DNA of 64,000 bases. Source: SR-FBR-E99 sp963732365 (lineage in GTDB: Bacteria; Bacteroidota; Bacteroidia; Bacteroidales; VadinHA17). Below the pieces are notes generated by a model. That model did not search any database. It saw only the letters and a program-made list of their open reading frames with translations, and was not told the DNA's origin. The number at the start of each line of letters is the position of its first letter. Within the stretch, counting starts at the first letter, position 1. The translations under genes were made by a program, and so were the position numbers. Where the stretch lies: positions 248,001-312,000 of the forward strand of contig CAVSZC010000007.1 of NCBI GenBank assembly GCA_963732365.1, read 5' to 3'. Shown piece after piece: positions 25,183 through 34,200 of this stretch.

Positions 25183-27507
25183 AAACTTGACCAGCCGCTC
25201 CATGAGCTGGTCAGAAGACCTGTACCCGGCCATGTCAGGAGTTGTATAATCTGCGTTAGTACCCGTTCCCGGGGTGAAGTTAATCAAACGGTAGCCCATC
25301 GATTCGCTCCACCTTCTCACTGCACTGTTGTACCATTCATAGGGAGCAAGGAAGTATGCCGGACTAAGATCCTTCACTCCCGCTTTGAGAAGCTCCCTGT
25401 GGTTTTTCTTCAGGTCGTCACTGAACTGCTCCCTGTTCACCAGCAACGAGTCACGGTTATCCCACGGCGAGTAGAGGAGGTGACCGTCAGAATGGGGACC
25501 AACGTAATGCCCCCCTGTGACTAACCTTTTTACCACAGTTGAATAATTCTTGTTCCTAAGGAAATTGCCGGTCAGAAAAAATGAGCCTTTCACCCCTCTG
25601 GCATCCAGCACGCTGAGGATATGATCAAATCCCTCCCCGAACTCATCGGCCGAAAACAAAAGATAGATATTCTTCTGGCCAGACTCTTTCCTTATAAGTG
25701 CGCCATGAGCATCATAAACGTCTCCGGTGGCGTATGATTCATTTTCCCTGCCGTACTTTTCAAGTGTCGAGAGGTAGTAGCTCAGGCTGGCAGTGCCGTC
25801 GAGGGTAGGTTCGTTGGTGCTGTAATCGCCTATGTCATCATGATAGACTACTTTACCGCCCTGAAACGATTCGTAAGGATCAGCATTCAGCAACGCCAGT
25901 CCTTTCAGGTTCTCATAAATCCTCTTATACACCGGGCCGTCGATAAGACCACCAAATGTAGTCTCGCCAAGATAGCGCGTCACGGCAGAATGCGGATAGA
26001 GTGGATAATCGCCTCCTTCCGGCAGTCCGCATATCATTGAAGTGCCCCATGGGTTACATCCGAAGAGCCAGTCCCTTAGGGCTGCCTCCATATAAAGAAA
26101 CCTCGTATCACCTGTCGCCTCATGATAGAGCCTGCACTGGGTAAGGGCTGCTGCCACATAGTTATTTGAACACCATACAAATGGAATCTTGACCTGGAAG
26201 ACATCATCCGCATCGCGGCTGTCAATAATGGCAAGGCCCTTGCGCATGAAGTCAAGGTATTTCTGTGAATAGTCAGTCACTGACATGCCTATGTTTGCAT
26301 GTCCCAGGTTCACAAACGGATAGTACTGGTAATGCCTGGCAGTGTCAGTAACTATCCATGGGGTGAAAGGCTCAAGGGTACCCCAGAAGTCTGCCTCGAC
26401 TAGGAACTTCCTGTCACCTGTGAGTGAATAAAGTTCCCATGCTGCAAGCTGCATATCATCCACGTAGTTATCCTCTTCGTAAAAGTACGGTGAAACATTG
26501 CAGGCAGTCTGTGTGGCACCGAGATCGGTAAGGGCGAACTCGTATGCGTCAGCAGCTTTTACCTTCATCCTGTGCGCCAGATCCGGGTCGCTCTGCTCAA
26601 ATACCCTGGCCCCCATCGCAAAGACGGAAGCAAACTTTCCCGCAGAGGAAGAAACGCCTTCGGTACGGTTCTTGAATTCTGCCAGCCCCTGCGGCTTGCC
26701 AGTGATGAAATATACAGGCCTGTAGGGTCCGAGACCATACGATGCCTTGTCAAGGTTGGGAAGGCGGAACCCCTGATGATCACGGTCATCAGCCACCTGG
26801 TTATACATCACACCGCTGTCAGGGTTCATCTTAAGAAGCCATTCAAGGCCCCATTTTACTTCATCAAGGATATCAGGGATCCCATTGCTTCCCCTGGCTC
26901 CAGAAGCGTCATGATCATCGCGGTATATCTCCGGCGACCTGTTGTAGGCGAACATCATCTGGTATATGCTGTTTGCGGTGGTGGAGGTGTACCGCAGGTG
27001 ATCGCTTGCATCGTGGTAGCCACCGACCACATCAATGGGGGTGCCTGAGAGGGAAGGATGGTCAACTATCATACCGTCATGCGTATGGCATGAGTCGGCA
27101 AGGAAAGGATTGTATCCGCAGCGTTGGGCACGGATATATTTAAGGATATAATCGGCCGTGCCGTCATAGACGCCGGCGTCAACGCTGAATGTTTCAGAAC
27201 GTGTGTTTCCGTATAATATATAATAACCACCTGGTTTAGTCAGTCCTGAAAAATCAAGTCTTGCAGCTGCCGCCATGCCCCATACAGACCCGTCATAGAT
27301 GGCAGCCTTGCCTTTGAATACAACCCTGTCGGTGAGGGCATCACACACCGTGAAGCCGGCAGGTGCGCCGGGTTCCTGGGAGATATAAACGGCAACCTTT
27401 AATGACCCTGGCTGGTAGCCAAGCTGGTTTATCCTTATCCATGAACCTCCTGAGGCAAAGGCTATTGTAAGAAAAAGAAAGAAAAATGATATCACAGACT
27501 GTTTCAT
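25180..27507 (-). CDS. GH9 glycoside hydrolase fused to a polysaccharide deacetylase, frameshifted near the end
   Basis: Secreted two-enzyme protein. A signal peptide (1-18) is followed by a cellulase-type Ig-like domain (about 22-108, IRINQLGYQPGSLKVAV), a GH9 (alpha/alpha)6 domain (about 112-590) with the base pair of Asp residues in GGYHDASDH (Asp166, Asp169) and the acid Glu566 in STNEPTLDG, then a NodB-like deacetylase domain (about 612 to the end) with SADEFGEG (Asp621) and the zinc HSDGH (His672, His676). GH9 includes cellulases and also exo-glucosaminidases. In this neighbourhood an amino-sugar polymer is more likely than cellulose, which is inference. The open frame stops early at 25180 because of a one-base insertion; the lost tail is described separately. 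Confidence 0.85.
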   Translation of the reverse strand: MKQSVISFFFLFLTIAFASGGSWIRINQLGYQPGSLKVAVYISQEPGAPAGFTVCDALTDRVVFKGKAAIYDGSVWGMAAAARLDFSGLTKPGGYYILYGNTRSETFSVDAGVYDGTADYILKYIRAQRCGYNPFLADSCHTHDGMIVDHPSLSGTPIDVVGGYHDASDHLRYTSTTANSIYQMMFAYNRSPEIYRDDHDASGARGSNGIPDILDEVKWGLEWLLKMNPDSGVMYNQVADDRDHQGFRLPNLDKASYGLGPYRPVYFITGKPQGLAEFKNRTEGVSSSAGKFASVFAMGARVFEQSDPDLAHRMKVKAADAYEFALTDLGATQTACNVSPYFYEEDNYVDDMQLAAWELYSLTGDRKFLVEADFWGTLEPFTPWIVTDTARHYQYYPFVNLGHANIGMSVTDYSQKYLDFMRKGLAIIDSRDADDVFQVKIPFVWCSNNYVAAALTQCRLYHEATGDTRFLYMEAALRDWLFGCNPWGTSMICGLPEGGDYPLYPHSAVTRYLGETTFGGLIDGPVYKRIYENLKGLALLNADPYESFQGGKVVYHDDIGDYSTNEPTLDGTASLSYYLSTLEKYGRENESYATGDVYDAHGALIRKESGQKNIYLLFSADEFGEGFDHILSVLDARGVKGSFFLTGNFLRNKNYSTVVKRLVTGGHYVGPHSDGHLLYSPWDNRDSLLVNREQFSDDLKKNHRELLKAGVKDLSPAYFLAPYEWYNSAVRRWSESMGYRLINFTPGTGTNADYTTPDMAGYRSSDQLMERLVKF

Positions 27508-27508
27508 T

Positions 27509-28843
27509 TCAGTAGATCTTTTTCAGGTTAGCATTTTTAAAATAATGGATGAGTATCTGCTCATATGAATAGCCCTTAGCACCCATCACCGCGGCACCTA
27601 TCTGGCACAGCCCTGCACCGTGACCCCATCCGGCGCCATGAAGAATGAACCTTACACCTGTTGCATCAACAGACTTTTCAACATAGAATGCAGAACTGTA
27701 AAGATGTGACTTCGAGAGCGACTTTCTTATCTCCAGCTCTTTGCCGATTATCAGCTCTTTTTTGTCACCCTTTATCTTCAGCCTGATGATGCGGCCCGAG
27801 ACACCCCTGGTGAGTGGCTCTAGATCAGTAATCATTCCAAAATCGATCCCTGTCCTTGATCTTACCAGGTCACTCAGCTCCTGCTGTGTGTAAATGACCT
27901 TCCACCTGTAGAAATCAGTTGTCTCCTGATCGTAGTTGTTCAGTACCTGCGACAGCACCTCCCTGTCGCTTGTGTTGCAGAACGCCGGGGGATTTCCTTT
28001 TATCCATCGCACTGCATTTTCCTCCCTGGTGAGATCCGTTTCAAACCCGGCAGGAGCCCGGTCATTGTCAATGACCATCTGCAGGTATGGATGACTGACA
28101 GGCTCCCATACATTCTCAAAAAGTTCTGTAATGCCTCCGCAGCATTTGTAGAAGCGGGCATCGCATACAGCATCTCCGAACATAAGCACCAGCCCGTATG
28201 TTTCATTTATGGCATGTTCAACCTCAGGGGTTGATGCCCTGGTGATACCCTGGTAGCGCTGGCAATGGTCATCGGCGCATACATCAAAGTTACTGTGGTC
28301 TTCCCTGTCGTACCATTTAGTAAGCTCCTTTTCGGTCATGAAGGAGGTGGTGTATTTTTCACCACCTGCCTTTAGTCTTGCAGTTTTATTCATCTGAGCA
28401 AGGAGCCAGCTCCTCGATATCACTGCGTGTGCCTTGAGGAGCTCAGCCGATGATGTGGCGCTCATCTCAGAGGAAATTACACTCAGAAGGTAATCCTCCA
28501 CAGAGAGGATATTCACGGCTGTCAGCTTACCGTTCTCGACAATGAACTTCAGTTTCCCCGTAAAAGACTGATCCTCATCTCTCTGCCAGTGGAAGTCAAC
28601 GCCGATAGTCACAGCATGAAGCGTAAATCCGGCGCCGTTGCCCTCCACCGGGGTGAATGTCACCTCCTCCCCCGCCTCTGTGACCTGGTCTCCGTTTATG
28701 ACGGTTATCCTACCGTTGCTGACCCTCGCTGTCCGCCTGCCTGTCTGTAAACCTCCTGAAGCAGTGTCATTGAAGTTTCCGTTGAGAGTGAATGTCAGGT
28801 CGCTGCCTGAAACAATACCTACGCTGATCTCGGGTGCTCTCAT
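27509..28843 (-). CDS. SpoIID/LytB-domain murein lytic protein
   Basis: SpoIID in Bacillus is a lytic transglycosylase acting on glycan strands freed of peptides. This 444-aa protein carries the SpoIID core: VEDYLLSVISSEMSATSSAE with the candidate catalytic Glu in SSEM, LKAHAVISRSWLLAQMN, and near the C-terminus GAGWGHGAGLCQIGA. The N-terminus (MRAPEISVGIVSGSDLTFTL) is not a signal peptide, and no better upstream start is seen. Bacteroidota homologues that I recall begin the same way, so the export route is unclear. It lies 1 bp upstream of the GH9-deacetylase gene and 5 bp after the DUF4922 gene. In an operon with an amidase, activity on denuded glycan strands would make sense. Confidence 0.85.
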   Translation of the reverse strand: MRAPEISVGIVSGSDLTFTLNGNFNDTASGGLQTGRRTARVSNGRITVINGDQVTEAGEEVTFTPVEGNGAGFTLHAVTIGVDFHWQRDEDQSFTGKLKFIVENGKLTAVNILSVEDYLLSVISSEMSATSSAELLKAHAVISRSWLLAQMNKTARLKAGGEKYTTSFMTEKELTKWYDREDHSNFDVCADDHCQRYQGITRASTPEVEHAINETYGLVLMFGDAVCDARFYKCCGGITELFENVWEPVSHPYLQMVIDNDRAPAGFETDLTREENAVRWIKGNPPAFCNTSDREVLSQVLNNYDQETTDFYRWKVIYTQQELSDLVRSRTGIDFGMITDLEPLTRGVSGRIIRLKIKGDKKELIIGKELEIRKSLSKSHLYSSAFYVEKSVDATGVRFILHGAGWGHGAGLCQIGAAVMGAKGYSYEQILIHYFKNANLKKIY

Positions 28844-28848
28844 AGCGG

Positions 28849-29175
28849 CTAAATAATATCTGATGTCAGTGACTCAATCTCATCTTCCGTAAGGCACACC
28901 TGGTCTAAGATATCATTGATATCCCGTGACGTAATCTTAAGGTAATCTTCTTCCCTGGGTGTAATCAGCACGCCACCCATATCGACAGATGCAGGACTGA
29001 GTACTATCTTATCTTTACCCTCTGCAAAGAAGCATGATGGCCGGTGAAGTTTTCTCGGGATGATATGTATGATCCAGTTGCCATCCGAGTAGCAGGTGAT
29101 TATGTTCAGCATCGGTTCCGGCCTGTCGGGTTGCATGAGCTCAAATCTGAGATAGAATTTCTCGAAAGCTCTCAT
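28849..29175 (-). CDS. C-terminal part of a DUF4922 (HIT-like) protein, split by a frameshift
   Basis: A 108-aa frame starting at an internal ATG. Its sequence (AFEKFYLRFELMQ, NIITCYSDGNWIIHIIPRKLHRPSCFF, VDMGGVLITPREEDY, LTEDEIESLTSDI) is the C-terminal half of DUF4922 family proteins, which are distant relatives of sugar-1-phosphate phosphorylases of the HIT superfamily. The N-terminal half lies in the overlapping frame upstream. Removing one base near 29169-29173, where the minus strand reads GAGAG, would join the halves into about 313 aa, the expected size. On its own this fragment is probably not a separate gene. Confidence 0.7.
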   Translation of the reverse strand: MRAFEKFYLRFELMQPDRPEPMLNIITCYSDGNWIIHIIPRKLHRPSCFFAEGKDKIVLSPASVDMGGVLITPREEDYLKITSRDINDILDQVCLTEDEIESLTSDII

Positions 29176-29788
29176 CAGCGCGTATCTTGTCGGTGCCCCT
29201 CAGAGTCATGATTCCTCTCCGGTACTCTTCCCATGACCATAACTCGATTCCTTCATTAACAGCCTGTATCGTGCAGAGGGGTTTTTTCCCGAAGTCCTGC
29301 TCCACAGGCATAAAACCCCTGTTCCCGGCCTGAAAGTGAAGGTGATCAGGAGCAGAGGCGCCGCACTGCGGACCGTTGTAGAATACAGAATACTCAGGCA
29401 GGCACCTGGCGAGATCAAGCATGGTCACGAAGTTGGGCGCAATACGCTGGTCAGTATGACTTTCTGAGACAATGGTAAGGTGTCTCCTGAAGATTGGAAA
29501 GGGATTAACCAGGATTACAAAATCATCTTCATACACCACTCCTCTCTGTTGAGGAGGTCTGTTCTTCTCACACAAAAAACATGGCCTTGCCTCGATCGAT
29601 CTTGCATCAACCTTTGCAGCGGACGAAGTTATGCGGCCGGGGTTGAACTGTACGAAGAGATCGAAACAGGAATAACTGAACTTCCTGGTCATTACGTTAT
29701 CCAGCTGACGGTAATTGTCACGCGCCAGATCCCACCCCTTCAGCTGGTCATCGAATAGCTCGCCAACCCTGGCAGAAAAATCGCTCAT
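29141..29788 (-). CDS. N-terminal part of a DUF4922 (HIT-like) phosphorylase/nucleotidyltransferase-like protein
   Basis: A 215-aa product carrying the N-terminal and catalytic part of a DUF4922 protein. Visible are CFLCEKNRPPQQRG (possible metal-binding Cys pair), VILVNPFPIFRRHLTIV and the HIT-type active site GASAPDHLHFQAGN. HIT relatives such as ADP-glucose or GDP-galactose phosphorylases act on nucleotide sugars, so a sugar-nucleotide role is likely, but the substrate is unknown. The last residues (about SFREILSQI) are out of frame; the true ending continues in the 28849-29175 frame. The start overlaps the end of the glycosyltransferase gene by 4 bp. DUF4922 upstream of SpoIID appears to be a recurrent pairing in this phylum (recalled, not searched). 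Confidence 0.75.
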   Translation of the reverse strand: MSDFSARVGELFDDQLKGWDLARDNYRQLDNVMTRKFSYSCFDLFVQFNPGRITSSAAKVDARSIEARPCFLCEKNRPPQQRGVVYEDDFVILVNPFPIFRRHLTIVSESHTDQRIAPNFVTMLDLARCLPEYSVFYNGPQCGASAPDHLHFQAGNRGFMPVEQDFGKKPLCTIQAVNEGIELWSWEEYRRGIMTLRGTDKIRADESFREILSQI

Positions 29789-31278
29789 ATGGTCTGCTGT
29801 TTGCCTTTTGTATTGATTAACATCCGTTTTCTGGCAATAAGTTCAATTGTTCTTATCTTATCCTTGTACAGATTGTGCAGGTTCATTTTGTTCACCTCAA
29901 GGGCAGCGTCGGAGTTTTCGTCCCAGCGGCGGCAGAGATAGAGAGGTTCATAGATACGGCCTATCTGGTAATGACGGCTTATCGCCAACCCGACGGCATA
30001 GTCCTCCCCGTAGCTTACATTTGGCACCAGTATTGACCTGAGAACGGGTGTATAGAAGGCCCTGGGTGCTCCAAGCCCATTGATTCTCAGTGCATTGTTG
30101 CGTCCGTTGTCCGGAGTCCATTCCCTGTGGTCTATCAACCCCGGAGGTATCTCCCGGAGATCGAAATTAACCATCCGGTATGACCCCACAACCATGGCGC
30201 ACTGTTGCTCATGAAAGGCATCGACCACCCTGGTTATCACCTTATCATCGATATAAAGGTCATCACTGTCAAGCTGAATGGCGAACTTTCCGCACCTGTC
30301 ACTCATGATGGCCTCGTTCCAGCAGCCTCCGATGCCCAGATCCTTCCTCTCAGGTATGATATGCACTATCCTGTTGTCGCCGCCGGCAAACTTTCTTATT
30401 ACCTCTGTGGTGCCGTCATTCGAATAGTTGTCAACAATGATCAGGTTAAAGCTGTATCTGCTTTTCTGGCTGAGTACTGAGGTGATGGCATCACCGATGG
30501 TCTTTGCCCTGTTTTTGACCGGGATAATCACCGAGGCATCGACGGGAAAATCATTTTCATCGAACCTGATCTGACGGAATACCGGTTCAAGCCACGCATT
30601 GATGCATTTCAGATGGCTGGTGCAGGCTTTCTCCATCTCAACCTGTACTGCCCTGTTACGCGGATCGACATAGTCAAACTGTTTCTCACCCGATTTGCGA
30701 GTATCAGTCTCAACCTCGCTGTAAAGAAGTTCCGGTATATGGACCAGTGAATGGGCCTGAGATATTTTAAGTCTAAGGTCATATAATCCCGCAAAGCTGT
30801 AATCATCATCCATTCTTTTACAGGCTTCCCTGAATGCGGAGGTCTTATAGAGGATCAAAGAGCCGAAATTGAAATCGTCACGCAGGCTCCCTTCCTGGTA
30901 GTCAATAACCGGATGAGCAGAGAGGACGTCATTCTTTTTTTCGAAGTAACCCGAATATACCATACCTGCGCCGGTATCTTCACACACCTTCATCATTCGG
31001 TTCAGTGCGAACTGACCCGGTTCAAGCGGGAAATTCTTGCTGTAGGTAATAGTGAATTCATCCTCAGCCAGCTCCGCCATTTTTTTTATTGCAGCTGTGG
31101 ATGAAAAGCCCGGTGCAGAAATGTAGTCAGCATCAATGTCGCCAATATCAGCGGTTTGCCCTTCGGGAACCACAATATATACTTTGCCGGCCACTCCCGA
31201 TGCTTTCAGTGATGATACGGTTGATATAAGGGATCCCCGGTCAGTGCCCGGGATGAAGCAGGTTATTTTATTTTTCAT
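29785..31278 (-). CDS. family 2 glycosyltransferase
   Basis: GT-A-fold glycosyltransferase of 497 aa with no signal peptide. The catalytic region lies at about residues 245-400: DASVIIPVKNRAKTIGDAI, IIVDNYSNDGTTEVI, GIGGCWNEAIMS and the DxD-type QLDSDDLYID. The first 230 residues form a second, weaker GT-like part (VAGKVYIVVPEGQTADIGDID, and RMMKVCEDTGAGMVYSGYF), so it may be a double-domain enzyme with only the second domain fully conserved. It is unusual to see a glycosyltransferase in an otherwise degradative operon. It may act on a surface glycan or on a murein-derived sugar. It starts 9 bp after the amidase gene and overlaps the DUF4922 gene by 4 bp. Confidence 0.82.
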   Translation of the reverse strand: MKNKITCFIPGTDRGSLISTVSSLKASGVAGKVYIVVPEGQTADIGDIDADYISAPGFSSTAAIKKMAELAEDEFTITYSKNFPLEPGQFALNRMMKVCEDTGAGMVYSGYFEKKNDVLSAHPVIDYQEGSLRDDFNFGSLILYKTSAFREACKRMDDDYSFAGLYDLRLKISQAHSLVHIPELLYSEVETDTRKSGEKQFDYVDPRNRAVQVEMEKACTSHLKCINAWLEPVFRQIRFDENDFPVDASVIIPVKNRAKTIGDAITSVLSQKSRYSFNLIIVDNYSNDGTTEVIRKFAGGDNRIVHIIPERKDLGIGGCWNEAIMSDRCGKFAIQLDSDDLYIDDKVITRVVDAFHEQQCAMVVGSYRMVNFDLREIPPGLIDHREWTPDNGRNNALRINGLGAPRAFYTPVLRSILVPNVSYGEDYAVGLAISRHYQIGRIYEPLYLCRRWDENSDAALEVNKMNLHNLYKDKIRTIELIARKRMLINTKGKQQTI

Positions 31279-31287
31279 ATCTGGTTA

Positions 31288-34200
31288 TTATTCTGATTGC
31301 AAAAAATCAAGTATCTGTCTCATCAGATCATTCCGTTCATTGTCATAGAGCATTGTTTCAAAAGGAAATCCCAGCACAACCGTTTTTACTTTCCCCCGGT
31401 GCATCACCGCAGCAGATGTGTTGTTCTCGGAGTACCGGAATGCAGTATATGAACCCTTGCCGGAGGGCTCAATGGCATCAGGTGCTTCAGCACCGTAGAC
31501 CGCCCCGCTTTCTCCCGTATTGAATGTATATGACCCGGTGAATGCGGGGAGGGCGATATCCGTAGAGTAAAGTGTGCCACTCTTTACCGCGTGACCTGAT
31601 CGTGGTTTGAAGTGCAGCAGGGCTGCGGCATGTGAAACAAGTGCAGTGTCTCCTGCCATGGTTAGGTCAGTGCCTGTGTATGAACCTGACATAAAGACCG
31701 GTATTGATGCTGCAGCGAGTCTCTCCAGGCTGTTGAAAAACGCAGGGGTATATATCTTAAAGTCGGTTCGCGTTGAGTCGTACGCGCTGAAGGTGGTTTT
31801 CTCCTCCCCGAATATTAGGTCTGCGGCGCAGTAAGGCAGGATGTCAAACTCCTCGCTGTAGAACACCTCGTCGCTGACAGAAATGAATGATCTGCCGGCG
31901 GCCATTATTGACCTTCCGTGTATCACGGGATAATCAAAGGTGTTGCCGGGAACTATCATACCGGCGGTGTTGGTATATGATGCACCCCATCCGGCATTGT
32001 CATCATCGGTCCATGGTGAGGTGCGGTAAAAGTCATACTGGTCTCCGGTTGTCTCGAGGCTGAAGTTATAAGCCACTCCCCTGTCGTTCCACCACTCCAC
32101 CCCGGCCATTCCGCCCCTGTCAAACCATGCCGGACCTGAAACCCGGTCAAAACCGTTTACGACCAGCACAGTCCCTTTTGATTCAGGAAGCAGGCCGGCA
32201 GCGAGTATCTCCGAGGGGAAGCTCTCTCCACCGTCGTTTACAGCGGTGACTCTGAAACTGTATATTGTACTGTATTCCGGAAGCTCGATCTCAGTATATG
32301 ATTCCGTGACCTCCCTGCCGTTGTCAAAGCCTCCGTCACCGGCCCTGGTATAAACCCTGTATGATGATGGCACGGCCGTTGGTTCAACAGGGTCTCCGAC
32401 AGGACTCCAGCTGAGCCTGATGGTTTTATCCCCGGTGCGGGTGATGGCCATATGCGACACCGGCAGCGGCTGAACGATATAGTCCCGCCCTGAGTTGAAT
32501 GCCAGGTACCTGAGGATCCCTTTGTACACCGCGCGACTGACATGAAACCTGAACCTCGGATCCAGTCCGTAACGCTGGTCAGCGAGGTTCTGGTGCGAGA
32601 GAAGCTCAAGAAGCATCGCTGGGACATTTGGCTTGCGTGCCTCGTAGTACGATCTGTCCCACAGCCCCCGGCGTGTCCAGTCGGGGTTGAACAGCACCGA
32701 CATATCATCAACTATCTGCGTTTGTACAATATCAGTCAGATCACGACTGGCAAGGCGGCTGACTCCGTCCGGAAACTTTCCTTCACCGGCAGCAGTGGAG
32801 TAGATACCGAGTGTTCCTATTATAGAGTCATCAGGGGTTATGCCCGCATCAGTGTGGAAGGCAAGAGAGAGGTCAACGGGCAGCCCCAGTCCCTCAGTCC
32901 CGTTTTTACCTGCGGTGCCGGTGAGGTAGTTAACCCATTCGGCACGTGACATATAGTCATCATTGTAGTCATTCTTCTCACGGTTGAGGCTGTATACCAG
33001 CGTGTCAGGCATCCCTGCATACTGAAGCCAGTAACGGGCTCCCTCAAGAAACCTGGGTTTGCCACTTACTTTCCATCTGTAGCTGATGCTGTCTGAAGAT
33101 GCTGCCTGTGCGGCACCTGCCTCGCCGGCATTGAGAGACCACTGGTTGGGGATGACTGAAGATGAGGGCCGGCGGGCTACATTACCCATCCCTCCACCAA
33201 ACCGAACTGCATCAAGAGAGGTAAATCCCATGCCGTCACCTGAAACAGTAACTGATCCTGCAGAAACACTTTTCCCGATGTTGAAGAGGAAGGTGCCGAG
33301 ATAGAGCCATGTGCCACCGCCCAGTGACTGATTAACAATGAAGTCAGTACTTCCGCCGGCATGGTTGACCCTGTATCTTACACCAGCAGAATTATCACTA
33401 CGCCGTGCATAGGAAATATGAACAGCATAGTATCCATTGGCAGGGATGTCAGGTATATAGTCGGCATAGCCTTCGGAGATTCTCAGTGAGGTGCCCATCA
33501 GGAAGGGATTTTCTCCGGTAAAGAGGGTGTCTCTTGCAAGAAAACCTGCTCCTGCCGGTTCGGCTGCATTGTCAACATGTATGACAAATTCAGATGCACC
33601 CGTAGAAACATCGTTGTCAACAATAATTTCATTCAACTGAACATCTCTTTCACGGGGAAGGAAGACAGTGGCTCCCGCATTCTCAAGCATGGGGGTCAGG
33701 TAGGGTATCACATAGGCCATGACAGAAATATCCTCCACGGTGCCGAATAGCTTGGCACGCTGATACTCCCAGCGGTCGAGGGTCATGTCAAAATAGTACC
33801 CGTGGCTGTGCCACAACGCTATATAGTTATCATTCAGCCCTTTAACAGGATGAACGCCATCAACCCTCTTAATAAGAACCGGCCTCACCGTTTTTTCTGA
33901 AACAATTCGTGCTGAATCATAAGGGATATCACTTCGAAAATAATTGGGGATCAACTGATCAGGAGTAAACCCGTTGGTGTACATGATTATGCTGTAATCC
34001 CTGAATTTCCTTCCAAGAGATTCCCTGACTGAACTTTCAAGCAGGCTTGTGTTTCCTTCCCTGATCGGATTATACGACAGGGCAGCTGGAAAATAAATGC
34101 TTATCTGCCGGGTTTGCCCGTTAACTTTCAGGGAATCAATCCTGAGGTCCAGAGGGTAATACCATTCTGTTACCGGGCTTATCCACTTTGAGAGTCTCGA

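Noticed and set aside
25180..27507. Cellulose utilisation locus
   Set aside because: A GH9 domain alone suggested cellulose, but no other cellulolytic genes are present and the whole operon is murein-related.
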